Positions 17,372 through 27,190 are shown, counted from the first letter of the stretch. The stretch: 64,000 nt of DNA from JAAURB01 sp049649525 (GCA_049649525.1 JBARZE010000050.1:310001-374000); one strand, 5' to 3'. The notes: generated by a model from the sequence alone, not told the origin. A program made the numbers and translations.

Positions 17372-20300
17372 ATGTTGAATCCCAAAGCCTTAACCCTTGC
17401 GGTGATCCTGGGTGTGTTGAGTCCGGTTGTCCCTATCAATGGTTTGTCTGAGTCTTATGTTCTGGCGCAAACCCCAGAAGAACGACAAGCTGAGGCAGAT
17501 CGATTCTTAGAACAGGGTCAACAACAGGATCGATCTGGGCAGTTTCAAGCAGCTATACAGTCTTATCAACAGGCTTTAAAAATCTATCAGCAAATAGGCG
17601 ATTCTCCTATGGAGAGGCTACGCCAACGCAAATGGGAAGCAGCTTGCTTGAACAATTTAGGCAGTACTCACAATAAATTAGGGCAGTATCAACAAGCGAT
17701 AGAATACCTTCAGCAGTCTTTAGTCATTTTTCAAGATATCGATGATCGCAAAGGGTCAGCTAGTTCTCTCAATAATTTAGGCAATGCTTACGATAGCTTA
17801 GGGCAGTATCAGCAGGCAATAGAATACCATCAGCAGTCTTTAGTCATTAACCAAGAAACTGGCGATCGCCACGGAGTAGCTAGTTCTCTGATCAATTTAG
17901 GCATTGCTTACGATAATTTAGGGCAGTATCGAAAAGCCATAGAATACTATCAGCAGGCTTTAGCCACTAAACAAGAAATTGGCGACCGTAGGGGAGAAGC
18001 TAATTCTCTGGGCAATTTAGGTATTGCTTACAAGAGTTTAGGACAGTATGAAAGAGCGATAGAATTCTTTCAGCAGTCTTTAGCTATTTTTAAAGATATC
18101 GATGATCGCGAAGGGGAAGCTGGTTCTCTTATCGGTTTAGGCAATGTTTACTCTAGGATAGGACAATATCAAACAGCAATAGAATACCATCAGCAGTCCT
18201 TAGCTATTTTTAAAGACATCGGTGACCTTAGTGGAGAAACTAGCTCTCTGGGCAATTTAGGTAATAGTTACTATAGTTTAGAGCAGTATCAAAAAGCAAT
18301 AGAATCTTACCAACAGGCTTTAGCTATTTTTAAAGACATCGGCAAGCGTAGTGGAGAAGCTGGTTCTCTCCACAATTTAGGCAACGTTTACAATGACTTA
18401 GGGCAGTATCAAAAAGCGATAGAATACTATCAGCAGTCTTTAGTCATTAAACAAGAAATTGGCGATCGCAGTGGAGAAGCTGGTTCTCTCAACAATTTAG
18501 GCCCAGCTTACCGTAGTTTAGGACAGTATCAAAAAGCAATAGAATCTTACCAACAGGCTTTAGTTATTTCTCAAGACATCGGCGACCGTAGGGGAGAAGC
18601 GAACTCTCTCAACAATTTGGGCGAAGCTTACCGTAGTTTAGGACAGTATCAACAAGCAATAGAATATTATCAGCAGTCCTTAGCAATTACACAAGATATT
18701 GGTGAGCGTGAGGGAGAAGCGAATTCTCTCCATAATTTAGGCAGTGCTTACAATAAATTAGAACAATACCAGGAAGCGATAGAGTACTATCAGCAGTCTT
18801 TAGCTATTTTTAAAGACATCGGTAAGCGTAGTGGAGAAGCGAATTCTCTGAGTAATATTGGTCGTTCTCTTGAAAAACGAAACAAATCTGAACTTGCGAT
18901 TATTTTCTTAAAACAATCTGTCAATGTAACAGAATCAATTCGTCAAGAAATTCAAGGGTTATCCGAAGAACTTCAACAGTCTTATGCAGAAAAAATTGCA
19001 AAAAATTATCGTCTTCTTGCTCTACTTCTCTTGCAACAAGATCGGGTATTGGAAGCACAGGAAGTGATTGATTTACTGAAACTGCAAGAATTGGATGATT
19101 ATTTACGAAATGTGCGGGGGAATGAAAAAACGGCTCAAGGTTTAGATTTTTGGCCGTCGGAAAAACGAGTGCTAGAATTGTTTGATCGATGGTTGCAACA
19201 AAATCCAGAGGGTAATTTTGATAACTTTATTAATAGTTCAGAAGTAACAGCAGAGGTAACTAAATTACAACGGACGGCAAAAGGACAAAACCTCAATCCG
19301 GAACAGTTGGTGCAGTTACAAGATAATTTAGCAAGTGTGGGAAATGCCGCTTTATTATATCCACTGATATTAGAAGATCGGTTGGAATTGGTGTTAGTCA
19401 CAACTTCAGGTTTAGTGCGGAAAACGGTTCCTATTAGCCGGGTGGAATTAAACCGGGTGATTGTTGATTATCGTTCTGATATTACAAATCGCAGCAGTAA
19501 TCCGATTCCCAATGCTCAACGATTATATGAGATATTAATTCAACCGATTATTGAAGATTTAGGAGATAGTGAAGTTATTCTCTATGCTGCTGACAGACAG
19601 TTACGTTATATTCCGTTGGCGGCGTTGCATGATGGGGAACAATGGTTAACTCAACGGTTTATCATTAATCATATTACCGCTGCTTCTTTAACAGATTTTA
19701 CCCGCAGTAATCCCAATCCCACTAAGATTTTAGCCGCTGCTTTTAGTGATGCCAGTCAATCTTATGATATTCCCATTGGTGATGAAACCTTAAGTTTTCG
19801 AGGATTAGAATTTGCCGGGAAAGAAGTTGCTTTAATTGCTGATATCCCCGGAACATTGGCACTTTTTAACCAGGATTTTAGCCGCGCCAAAGTTGAACCG
19901 CAAATGGATCAATATAGTGTGGTGCATTTGGCAACTCATGCAGAATTTGTATCGGGAAATCCTCATCAATCTTTTATTTTATTTGGTGATGGCGATCGCG
20001 TCACGTTACCGGATATTTCTAACTGGAAATTACCGGATACAGATTTAGTAGTATTGAGTGCTTGTCGGACTGCGGTTAGTGATGAATTAGGGAATGGAGA
20101 GGAAATATTAGGGTTTGGTTATCAAATTCAACGCACGGGTGCAGAAGCGGCTATTGCGTCTCTTTGGTATGTGAATGATGGCGGCACTCAAGCATTAATG
20201 AATGGATTCTATCATGGTTTGCAACAACAAGAACCCATGAGTCAAGCACTGCAAAAAGCTCAAATTGCTTTAATTACAAACGATTTTTCAGCCGTTGGTG

Positions 20301-20431
20301 GTGAACGGGGAGGAGATGGAGACTTTATTCAACGAGATGTTCAAACGGGATTACCGATTAATAATAATAGTAATAATCTGAGTCATCCTTACTACTGGTC
20401 ACCTTTTATTTTAATTGGGAATGGTTTGTAA
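17372..20431 (+). CDS. TPR-CHAT protein 1 (secreted, caspase-like)
   Basis: 1019 residues. The N-terminus (LTLAVILGVLSPVVPING...VLAQTP) looks like a Sec signal peptide. Ten nearly perfect 40-residue TPR units of the kinesin-light-chain type (LNNLGxAYxSLGQYQQAIEYYQQSL) run from ~95 to ~490, with one extra unit at each end, then a helical linker. The C-terminal CHAT domain has H856 in VVHLATHAEF and C898 in VVLSACRTAV, the caspase-family dyad, and ends HPYYWSPFILIGNG. CHAT proteins are clan CD cysteine peptidases related to caspases and separase. The target is unknown. A 10-residue insert (SPMERLRQRK) interrupts the first TPR linker and appears repeat-derived. It carries the shared upstream element. 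Confidence 0.92.
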   Translation: MLNPKALTLAVILGVLSPVVPINGLSESYVLAQTPEERQAEADRFLEQGQQQDRSGQFQAAIQSYQQALKIYQQIGDSPMERLRQRKWEAACLNNLGSTHNKLGQYQQAIEYLQQSLVIFQDIDDRKGSASSLNNLGNAYDSLGQYQQAIEYHQQSLVINQETGDRHGVASSLINLGIAYDNLGQYRKAIEYYQQALATKQEIGDRRGEANSLGNLGIAYKSLGQYERAIEFFQQSLAIFKDIDDREGEAGSLIGLGNVYSRIGQYQTAIEYHQQSLAIFKDIGDLSGETSSLGNLGNSYYSLEQYQKAIESYQQALAIFKDIGKRSGEAGSLHNLGNVYNDLGQYQKAIEYYQQSLVIKQEIGDRSGEAGSLNNLGPAYRSLGQYQKAIESYQQALVISQDIGDRRGEANSLNNLGEAYRSLGQYQQAIEYYQQSLAITQDIGEREGEANSLHNLGSAYNKLEQYQEAIEYYQQSLAIFKDIGKRSGEANSLSNIGRSLEKRNKSELAIIFLKQSVNVTESIRQEIQGLSEELQQSYAEKIAKNYRLLALLLLQQDRVLEAQEVIDLLKLQELDDYLRNVRGNEKTAQGLDFWPSEKRVLELFDRWLQQNPEGNFDNFINSSEVTAEVTKLQRTAKGQNLNPEQLVQLQDNLASVGNAALLYPLILEDRLELVLVTTSGLVRKTVPISRVELNRVIVDYRSDITNRSSNPIPNAQRLYEILIQPIIEDLGDSEVILYAADRQLRYIPLAALHDGEQWLTQRFIINHITAASLTDFTRSNPNPTKILAAAFSDASQSYDIPIGDETLSFRGLEFAGKEVALIADIPGTLALFNQDFSRAKVEPQMDQYSVVHLATHAEFVSGNPHQSFILFGDGDRVTLPDISNWKLPDTDLVVLSACRTAVSDELGNGEEILGFGYQIQRTGAEAAIASLWYVNDGGTQALMNGFYHGLQQQEPMSQALQKAQIALITNDFSAVGGERGGDGDFIQRDVQTGLPINNNSNNLSHPYYWSPFILIGNGL
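17660..18860 (+). repeat. Ten tandem 120-bp TPR units
   Basis: Ten consecutive 120-bp units with high nucleotide identity inside TPR-CHAT 1, each encoding one 40-residue TPR. The near-uniform length and conserved AATTTAGGC...GGGCAGTAT blocks suggest recent expansion and possible copy-number variation between strains. Confidence 0.85.
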
Positions 20432-20444
20432 ATTGTCAAATAGA

Positions 20445-21153
20445 ACTATTCATTGATATCAGGAATAGGTGGTAATAAAGGCTGTAATTTTTCTTGCAAA
20501 TTTGGTATGTTTGTGCTAATAATTTGCCAGATTTTTGCTTGATTAATTTTGTCGTATTGATGAGCCAGAATATTTTGTAAACTAATCATTCTACGCCAAT
20601 CAATTTCAGGATTATCAGTGCGAAATTCTTCAGTTATTCTAATAGCAGCTTCCCCTGTATTTCTAAATTACGTTCAACAGCGCGTTGAACCCATAAATTA
20701 TCTAAATATGTGGTGTCATCCAAACCTTGAGTAAAAGTTTGAATCCGTTTAATGGCTTCTAGCATATCCCAAATTGCAGCAGAATTACGGACGTTATCTT
20801 GCATTGTTTTATTAGAAATTTTTAGAGTAATGAGTTGAGCTTTTTCGGATAGATAAATAATGCAATATTCTTGTATAATTTCTTCGCGGCTAAACGGATT
20901 AACTAAACCCTGTTTGCGAGTGATATTAACCTCTCGATTAAATAGTGTTTCAAGTTCAGTTTTAGCTTCAATCTTATCCTCTAAAGTCTGTTGAAAATTA
21001 GCTTGATAAACAACCCAAACATCAACATCACTATCCGGACGAAAATCATCTCGCAAAACTGAACCAAATAAAGCAAATTCGATAATATGCCATCGTTGAC
21101 AAAACTCTGCTATTTCTGATAAAAAAGTGTGTTATCGTTGTTTTAGAATCCAT
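20445..21153 (-). pseudogene. Decayed MNT-HEPN toxin-antitoxin module
   Basis: The minus strand encodes a minimal nucleotidyltransferase (EFALFGSVLRDDFRPDSDVDVWV, the GSxxR and DxD motifs) running into a HEPN domain (AAIWDMLEAIKRIQTFTQGL...VQRAVERNLEI). Two lesions are visible. Removing one base of the six-T run (plus-strand AAAAAA, 21121-21126) joins an ATG at 21153 in frame with the MNT core. Adding one G to the four-G run (20652-20655) restores the HEPN tail to a stop at 20445. In the restored tail the HEPN RX4-6H motif reads Q-N-I-L-A-H, so the expected Arg is Gln. In intact systems MNT AMPylates and silences the HEPN RNase. Here both halves look inactive, unless the frameshifts are consensus errors. 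Confidence 0.75.
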
Positions 21154-21306
21154 TCTCAATCGCTGGTTTGTTGAAGTTGTGACATGAATTTTCACCTCTA
21201 TTTATAGCGTTGTGGATGGAAAGATGGAGAGGGAGAGACGGGGAGAGAAGGTGAGGGGGAGATCAACTATAGCAAGATTGTCTATTGCCGCTTCGCGTAG
21301 CGCCAT

Positions 21307-21339
21307 ATTGCATAAGTTAGGCTTCCCGTAAACTAGGTT
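21307..21339 (+). promoter_or_regulatory. YTGCAT-N20-TA element upstream of the caspase gene
   Basis: ATTGCATAAGTTAGG at 21307-21321, with TTGCAT at 21308-21313, exactly 20 bp, then TAGGTT at 21334-21339. The ATG is at 21385. It lacks the AAAA prefix because a repeat (GCTTCGCGTAGCG palindrome) directly abuts it. Confidence 0.5.
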
Positions 21340-21384
21340 ATAAGGGATAATATTTTTACTATTTTTTCTATAAAATCTATAATC

Positions 21385-23640
21385 ATGTCTCTCCTTAAAC
21401 GTCGTCATTTTCTACAATTTGCTGGGTCAACTTTAGCCGCAATGGGTTTAAGTCAACTTGATTTTTTTCAGCAAACCGAACAGTATGGTCGAGTATTGGC
21501 AGAAAGTACACCCCGTAAATTAGCCTTATTAGTGGGTATTAATAATTATGATGCAGTTACCCCTTTAAATGGTTGTCTCACCGATGTAGAGTTGCAACAA
21601 CACCTGTTAATTCATCGTTTTGGTTTCAATCCTAATGATATTATGATTGTTGCTGATAATGCTAATTTTAAACCCACCCGCGAGAATATTATCCAAGCAT
21701 TTGAAAGTCATTTAATTGAACAAGCCAAGCCGGGAGATGTTGTCGTATTTCACTTTTCTGGACATGGTAGTTTAGTGAGAGATCCATTTCCTTTAAATTT
21801 AGCAGAATGTAGCAGAGAAAATAGTATCAATAATAGCTGTCAATATAATGGTACTATTCTGCCTCAAGACGCTGAATCAATTAGATCAGATAATCCAGAA
21901 ATTCCTGTTTCTCACCTAATGGGGCAAACTTTGTTCTTATTAAAAAATAGAGTTAAAACAGACAAATTTACGATGATTTTAGATAGCTGTCATTCTGGTG
22001 GAGGAACCCGAGGAAATGTCGTTGTCCGGGCGGCGCGACTGACTAGAAATAGTCAAATATTGATACCTAGCGAAACGGAACTCGAATTCCAACAACAACA
22101 ACTTTCTAAGTTAGGTTGGTCTGAAAATGAATTAATTAAACGGCGACAAGCAGGTATTGCTAAAGGCGTAGCATTAGGTTCTGCTGGACGAACTCAAGAA
22201 GCCATTGATGCTGATTTTGGTACGTTTTATGCAGGCGCTTTTACCTATTTATTAACTCGTTATCTCTGGCAATTAACCTCTACACAAATGGCTGAATCAG
22301 TTTATATTAATCTCAGACGTAGTACCAATAGTTTAGCCCGCTCAAAACATCATACAACGGCTCAAATCCCAACCTTTGAATATCAACCCGGAAGCAATTT
22401 TAATCAACAACCATTATATTTTATAGAGTTAGAAACGCCATCTGCTGAGGCAGTGATTACAACAGTTCGGGGAGAAACAATTGAGTTTTGGTTAGGAGGT
22501 GTAGCCTCTCAAAACCTGAAAAATTCAGACGCAACAGCAATCTATTCAGTATTAGATGAATTGGGAGAAGTGGTAGCAGAAATTGAACAAACCTCGCGAG
22601 TCGAAGGTTTATTTGGCATCGGTAAACAAATTTCGGGAGATACATCAGCGATTAAAAAAGATCGGTTATTACGAGAAAAAATAGTCGGAATTCCTGCTAA
22701 TCCTAAATTGCAACTGGCTTTAGATGAATCGTTAGAAGCTGATGCAACAACGGCAAATACTGAATTACAATCGAATCAAAGAATTGAATTAGTCCCCAGA
22801 AATAAACTGTCTGAGAGTGGCTATTTTTTAGGACGATTTACAGAAAGCTATCAACAACAACAAGCCGAAATTAATCCGGATATGGAACTTCCCCCTATCA
22901 GTAGTATTGGACTGTTTCAAGCCGATTTAACGCCGGATACAGCTTCTTTTGGACGCTTAGAAGAACCCATTATCAAAGCCATTAATCGATTACAACCGAG
23001 ATTACGCCGATTACTTGCCAATCAAATTTTAGGACAATTATTAAGCGCAGGTCAGGGTTCACCTCTAAAAGTTAAAGCCGAAGTATCTGGTGGTGGACAG
23101 GTTTTAGAAGTTGCAAGTCGAGGACTTGATGAAGCTAAAGCCGCCAATATTCCGGTTCAATTCCGTTCAGGAACTCAGCTTAAAATTAAAGTCAGTAACG
23201 AAAGTAATCAAGACCTTTATCTAGCAATTTTATTGATTAGCGCCCAAGGAGAGATGGACCCGTTTCACCCGACAAATTGGGATGCGCCGGAAGAAGAATC
23301 ATTATTCGAGGCAGCAGAGGCTGTAGAACTGCCGCGTCAAGGAGAATCAACTTTGGAAGTCACCGGAACATCAGGCTTCCCAGAAATCATGATTTTAGCC
23401 AGTCAAGAACCTTTACGAAATACCCTCAAAGCCTTACAACAAATTGCAGCCAGTCGCGGAAAATCTCGGGGTCGTCTGGGCGGTTTGAGAGGAGAAGAAC
23501 CTTTAGACGTAATTGATAGCTTACTTGCAGATGTTGCTAGAAGTGGAAGAAGTGAGACTGGAGGATTTCAACAAAGAACGATTTCTTATGAAACTTCCAC
23601 AATGGCAGTCCTTTCAGCAGTGCTTGAAGTTGTTGGTTAA
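21385..23640 (+). CDS. Orthocaspase/metacaspase-like peptidase C14 with Tat-like signal
   Basis: 751 residues. The start KRRHFLQFAGSTLAAMGLS resembles a twin-arginine signal, predicting export of the folded protein. The p20-like caspase domain (~45-330) has KLALLVGINNY, H127 in VVFHFSGHGS and C202 in MILDSCHSGG, the catalytic dyad. The C-terminal ~400 residues include a beta-rich DUF4384-like segment (GTQLKIKVSNESNQDLYLAILLIS) and a Gln/Ser/Arg-rich tail. Prokaryotic relatives typically cleave after Arg or Lys and depend on calcium (family knowledge, not visible here). It lies between two TPR-CHAT genes and shares their upstream element. Confidence 0.92.
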   Translation: MSLLKRRHFLQFAGSTLAAMGLSQLDFFQQTEQYGRVLAESTPRKLALLVGINNYDAVTPLNGCLTDVELQQHLLIHRFGFNPNDIMIVADNANFKPTRENIIQAFESHLIEQAKPGDVVVFHFSGHGSLVRDPFPLNLAECSRENSINNSCQYNGTILPQDAESIRSDNPEIPVSHLMGQTLFLLKNRVKTDKFTMILDSCHSGGGTRGNVVVRAARLTRNSQILIPSETELEFQQQQLSKLGWSENELIKRRQAGIAKGVALGSAGRTQEAIDADFGTFYAGAFTYLLTRYLWQLTSTQMAESVYINLRRSTNSLARSKHHTTAQIPTFEYQPGSNFNQQPLYFIELETPSAEAVITTVRGETIEFWLGGVASQNLKNSDATAIYSVLDELGEVVAEIEQTSRVEGLFGIGKQISGDTSAIKKDRLLREKIVGIPANPKLQLALDESLEADATTANTELQSNQRIELVPRNKLSESGYFLGRFTESYQQQQAEINPDMELPPISSIGLFQADLTPDTASFGRLEEPIIKAINRLQPRLRRLLANQILGQLLSAGQGSPLKVKAEVSGGGQVLEVASRGLDEAKAANIPVQFRSGTQLKIKVSNESNQDLYLAILLISAQGEMDPFHPTNWDAPEEESLFEAAEAVELPRQGESTLEVTGTSGFPEIMILASQEPLRNTLKALQQIAASRGKSRGRLGGLRGEEPLDVIDSLLADVARSGRSETGGFQQRTISYETSTMAVLSAVLEVVG

Positions 23641-23686
23641 TATTAATCAATTACACTATAAAGTAATTTTGAGATCAAGAAGCATT

Positions 23687-23722
23687 AAAATTGCATAGAT
23701 TTCTCATTCCCCGAAATAGAAA
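23687..23722 (+). promoter_or_regulatory. Orphan YTGCAT-N20-TA element facing the 3' end of TPR-CHAT 2
   Basis: AAAATTGCATAGA starts at 23687, with TTGCAT at 23691-23696, a 20-bp spacer and TAGAAA at 23717-23722. It lies 46 bp after the caspase stop and points into the convergent TPR-CHAT 2 gene. It could start an antisense transcript or be left over from a lost gene. Confidence 0.4.
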
Positions 23723-23794
23723 GAGTTTTTTTAGAGCAACCTTAATAGTAGTCGAAGATCGGCTCAGAATATTAATGAGATGACCGCAACTGAG

Positions 23795-26700
23795 CTAAAA
23801 TGTCTCCATGGGTCGCCAATCTCCCGAGAAAATAAAAGAACTCCAATAAAAGGGGTGCTGATAAGCTGGGGCTTGTAATAATTCTAATTGTACCTGACGC
23901 ATGGCTTGCGATCGCGGTTCTCCTTTTTTGATGCGTTGATAATACATTGACATCAGTTCACTGGTGCCATAATCATCCACTTTCCATAAACTCATCAATT
24001 GACTTTCTGCCCCCGACTTGACAAAGGCACGCCGCAACCCATAAACCCCTTCTCCATTGGCAACCGAACCTACCCCGGTTTCACAAGCGGATAACACCAC
24101 TAATTTCGTGCCATATAGCCTCAGTTGAGTCACTTCTGAAGCTGTTAATACCCCGTCCTCATCGCCACTCTGACGCGGATTTGCCCCCGCTAAAGCTAAA
24201 CCTGAACGTAATAGAGGATTTTCTGTATTACTGGGAGTCGGTTTACAGTCCGGTTGAAAATCGGGGTTGAGAATGACGTTAAACCCGGCATCATTGGGGC
24301 TACGACTGCCAGTCACGGGAATACAGTCAACATCTTGTAGAAAGAAGCCGTGAGTTGCAATATGCAAAATCTTCGGGGCTTGTAGTTGTTTAAGAACGTT
24401 CTCCGTGGCTTGAGAACCCGTTAACAGTTGTAAATTGGGAACAATGGGGACGATGGCATCGGCTTCTATTTTCGTGCCTTCTAGGGAGCCAAATGTGAGG
24501 CTGGCGAGGTCAGTTGAACGTTGGTTTCCTCTTACTCCTGACTCCTCTCCTAAGTTGGGGCGAGAAAACCTCTCCCCTGACCCTTCTCCCTCAGTCAGAA
24601 GGGAAGTTGATGCCAGTTGAACCCCTGTAGAATTGCCCGGTGCGTCATAATTAGGGTTGGCTAACATCACGGGGTTTTGACGGCTGGGGGCATCGAGTTG
24701 TAACTTTAATAAATCTCGTCCGGTTGTGAGATAAGTAAACAGATAATTTTTAACTAAATATTCGTTATTTTCATCCATCAACGCCGCAAATGGAATCAAA
24801 TTCAATTGACCATCGGGAGAGATTAAAATATGAGTTTTATCTCCTAACTTTTCTCGTATCGGTTGCATCACTATTTCGTCTAATTCACGGGCTGAATTTT
24901 CTACATTCGTCCGTTTTTCCCCTAAATCTCGGCGAAATTCATTCACTTTTTGATCGATGGGTTCAGCTTCTCCTAAATCCACCCAGTTGATACTATTCGC
25001 AGAAATAATATAAGCCGCATAACGAGGTTTTCCCCATTGTCGAGCTTTTGCATCAAGAGGATAGTACTGAATAATCTCAACTAAAGCCGTATCTTCAGGA
25101 ATTAATTGTTGTAACTTTTCAATCGTTACAGGTTCAGTTTCCACTCGGAATTCAGCACTGCGTATAGAAAGTTCTGCTTCGAGTTCTTCCGCTTGCGCTC
25201 TTAAATTCTCTGTGAGCTGACGATATTGTTCTGGCGGTAAATCTTTAGGAGGATTATAAAGTAAATTACCCCGTTGTGATTGAATGGCATTTAATTCATC
25301 GAGGAGTTGTTGATTTTCTGGGGTGATATTTGCTCGGATAAGTTGTAATTCATTAGTGACAGTATCAAGAATTCGAGCTTTCCGTCGTAGAATAGTTGTT
25401 AAAGCCAAACGAGCAGCTTCTGAGTTATTCGGTGCATCTTTAAGATGAAGAGAAATGGCAGCATTTGTTGTGTTGGCAAGCATTTTCATTGAGTCTTGTT
25501 TCTGACGTTCTGAACCTGTTGCCAGAAGAACATTGAGGTTTTGTTCTTGTACTTCTAGTCCTTGACTCTGAAAACTTATAGCTTGGGTAATGTCTCCTTT
25601 AGCTCGGTAAAATCTTGCTAAGTTAATGAGGCTTCGTGCTAATTTAGGATGTTCTATTCTTAAAACTTTCTCTCGAATAGCTAAGGAACGTTGATAGAAA
25701 GATTCGGCTTGATCGTAGCGTCCTTGTTTGGAGTAAAGATCTGCCAAGTCGCTGAGGGTGCTGGCGACATCGGGATGTTCGATTCCAAAGGCTTTCTTAA
25801 AGAGAGTTAAAGCACGCTGCAAGAGAGCCTCAGCATCACTGTAGCGTCCTTGAACTGTGTAAAGTACTGCCAAGTTATTGAGGCTGTTAGCAACAATATA
25901 ATGTTCAGTACCCCAAGCTTTCTCTCGAATAGCTAAGGAACGTTGATAGAGAGCCTCAGCATCACTGTAGCGTCCCTGATTGAGGTAAAGATTTGCCAAG
26001 CCAGTAAGGCTGAATGCGATATCAGAATGACCGATTCTATCCCAGATTTCGAGGGAACGTTGATAGAGAGCCTCAGCATCACTGTAGCGTCCGTGGATAG
26101 AATAGAAATGCGCTAGATTGTACAGCCATTGTGCAAAGGTCGGATGGTCAACTCCCACAGTTCTCTCTGCAATAGTCAAAGAACGTTGATAGAGAGCTTC
26201 AGCTTTGTCATAGCGACCTTGTTCAATGTAGAGTAACGCTAGACGATTCAGGTAATGTACAAAAGCAGGATGATCAGCCCCTAGCGCTTTCTCAATGATA
26301 GTTAAACCACGCTGATAGAGAGGTTCAGCTTCATTGAAACGCCTTTGAGTTTGGTACAAGCTTGCTAAACTAAGGATGTTACGTCCAACCAAAGGATTAT
26401 CAGTTTCTAAAGCTTTATCATAGATATCTAAAGAGCGCAGTAGTAAAACTTCAGCTTCATCATACTGTCCTTTTTGCTCAAGTTGTTCAGCTTTTCGCTC
26501 AAGTTGTTCAGCTTCTTTCAATTCATCTGATTGAGAGATGGGTATTACTTCTGCTAGCAGTGCTAGAGCTTGCTCAAATGCAACTTTTGCTTCTTGAGTT
26601 TGACCGACTTGAGCTAGTCGTACTCCTTCTAAAAGTTTCTCTGTTCCTTTCACAAAGACATCTTCAGAGCCTCTTAGTCTTCTATAAACAGATAAAGCTT

Positions 26701-26932
26701 GTTCTAGTGAGGTAATAGCCACTTCAAAATTGCCAATCATAAATTGGTCAAGTCCTTGAATCCACTTTTGCCAAGCTTCTTCCAACTCATCTGACTGTTG
26801 AGCTAACAAAACTTGATTTGTTGAAAATTCCTCAGCCATAACCGTTACAGGCACAGCAAACCACAAACTCATCGCACCAAAGCCAGCAGCCAGCCATTTT
26901 AACAAAGGTTGAGATGGAGTAAACATCCGCAA
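23795..26932 (-). CDS. TPR-CHAT protein 2 (secreted, caspase-like)
   Basis: 1045 residues. N-terminal signal-like segment (WLAAGFGAMSLWFAVPVTVMA). About eight 42-residue TPR units (YDKAEALYQRSLTIAERTVG) extend to ~450, then a coiled-coil region and a CHAT domain from ~620. The dyad is H861 in KILHIATHGFF and C950 in VVLSACETGVG; the end HPFYWSSFIFSGDW is typical. An 18-20 residue insert (LTEGEGSGERFSRPNLGEES) within the CHAT domain is translated from a copy of the dispersed CCTCTCC palindrome family, apparently tolerated in frame. The gene converges with the caspase gene and carries the shared element upstream. Confidence 0.92.
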   Translation of the reverse strand: MRMFTPSQPLLKWLAAGFGAMSLWFAVPVTVMAEEFSTNQVLLAQQSDELEEAWQKWIQGLDQFMIGNFEVAITSLEQALSVYRRLRGSEDVFVKGTEKLLEGVRLAQVGQTQEAKVAFEQALALLAEVIPISQSDELKEAEQLERKAEQLEQKGQYDEAEVLLLRSLDIYDKALETDNPLVGRNILSLASLYQTQRRFNEAEPLYQRGLTIIEKALGADHPAFVHYLNRLALLYIEQGRYDKAEALYQRSLTIAERTVGVDHPTFAQWLYNLAHFYSIHGRYSDAEALYQRSLEIWDRIGHSDIAFSLTGLANLYLNQGRYSDAEALYQRSLAIREKAWGTEHYIVANSLNNLAVLYTVQGRYSDAEALLQRALTLFKKAFGIEHPDVASTLSDLADLYSKQGRYDQAESFYQRSLAIREKVLRIEHPKLARSLINLARFYRAKGDITQAISFQSQGLEVQEQNLNVLLATGSERQKQDSMKMLANTTNAAISLHLKDAPNNSEAARLALTTILRRKARILDTVTNELQLIRANITPENQQLLDELNAIQSQRGNLLYNPPKDLPPEQYRQLTENLRAQAEELEAELSIRSAEFRVETEPVTIEKLQQLIPEDTALVEIIQYYPLDAKARQWGKPRYAAYIISANSINWVDLGEAEPIDQKVNEFRRDLGEKRTNVENSARELDEIVMQPIREKLGDKTHILISPDGQLNLIPFAALMDENNEYLVKNYLFTYLTTGRDLLKLQLDAPSRQNPVMLANPNYDAPGNSTGVQLASTSLLTEGEGSGERFSRPNLGEESGVRGNQRSTDLASLTFGSLEGTKIEADAIVPIVPNLQLLTGSQATENVLKQLQAPKILHIATHGFFLQDVDCIPVTGSRSPNDAGFNVILNPDFQPDCKPTPSNTENPLLRSGLALAGANPRQSGDEDGVLTASEVTQLRLYGTKLVVLSACETGVGSVANGEGVYGLRRAFVKSGAESQLMSLWKVDDYGTSELMSMYYQRIKKGEPRSQAMRQVQLELLQAPAYQHPFYWSSFIFSGDWRPMETF

Positions 26933-26959
26933 TTTCCTCAGATTTCGTCTTCTAACTCA

Positions 26960-26995
26960 TACTTACTCTGAGGGATGTTCAAGTTATGCAGTCGC
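26960..26995 (-). promoter_or_regulatory. YTGCAT-N20-TA element upstream of TPR-CHAT 2
   Basis: On the minus strand GACTGCATAACTTGAA, with CTGCAT at 26991-26986, a 20-bp spacer and TAAGTA at 26965-26960. The ATG is at 26932, 27 bp further. Confidence 0.5.
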
Positions 26996-27190
26996 TGGGT
27001 TAATCCTCAAAACCCATCAGCACCCTGAACTTTATTATCGCCATCACCATAACATCCCCCTTCTGCACCATCTTAACGACTATTTTTATGGAATGTCCAA
27101 TGGTGACGGAGGGTTAGAGAGACTGTCTGACGTTGGGTTGAACCCAGTCAGGATGAAATTTCGTTGAGTATTTTCCCAATAACATCACCA
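26996..27190. other. Divergent intergenic region
   Basis: Part of the 334-bp gap between TPR-CHAT 2 and the secreted hypothetical gene. It lies between the two oppositely oriented promoter-like elements. I see no gene. Confidence 0.5.
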
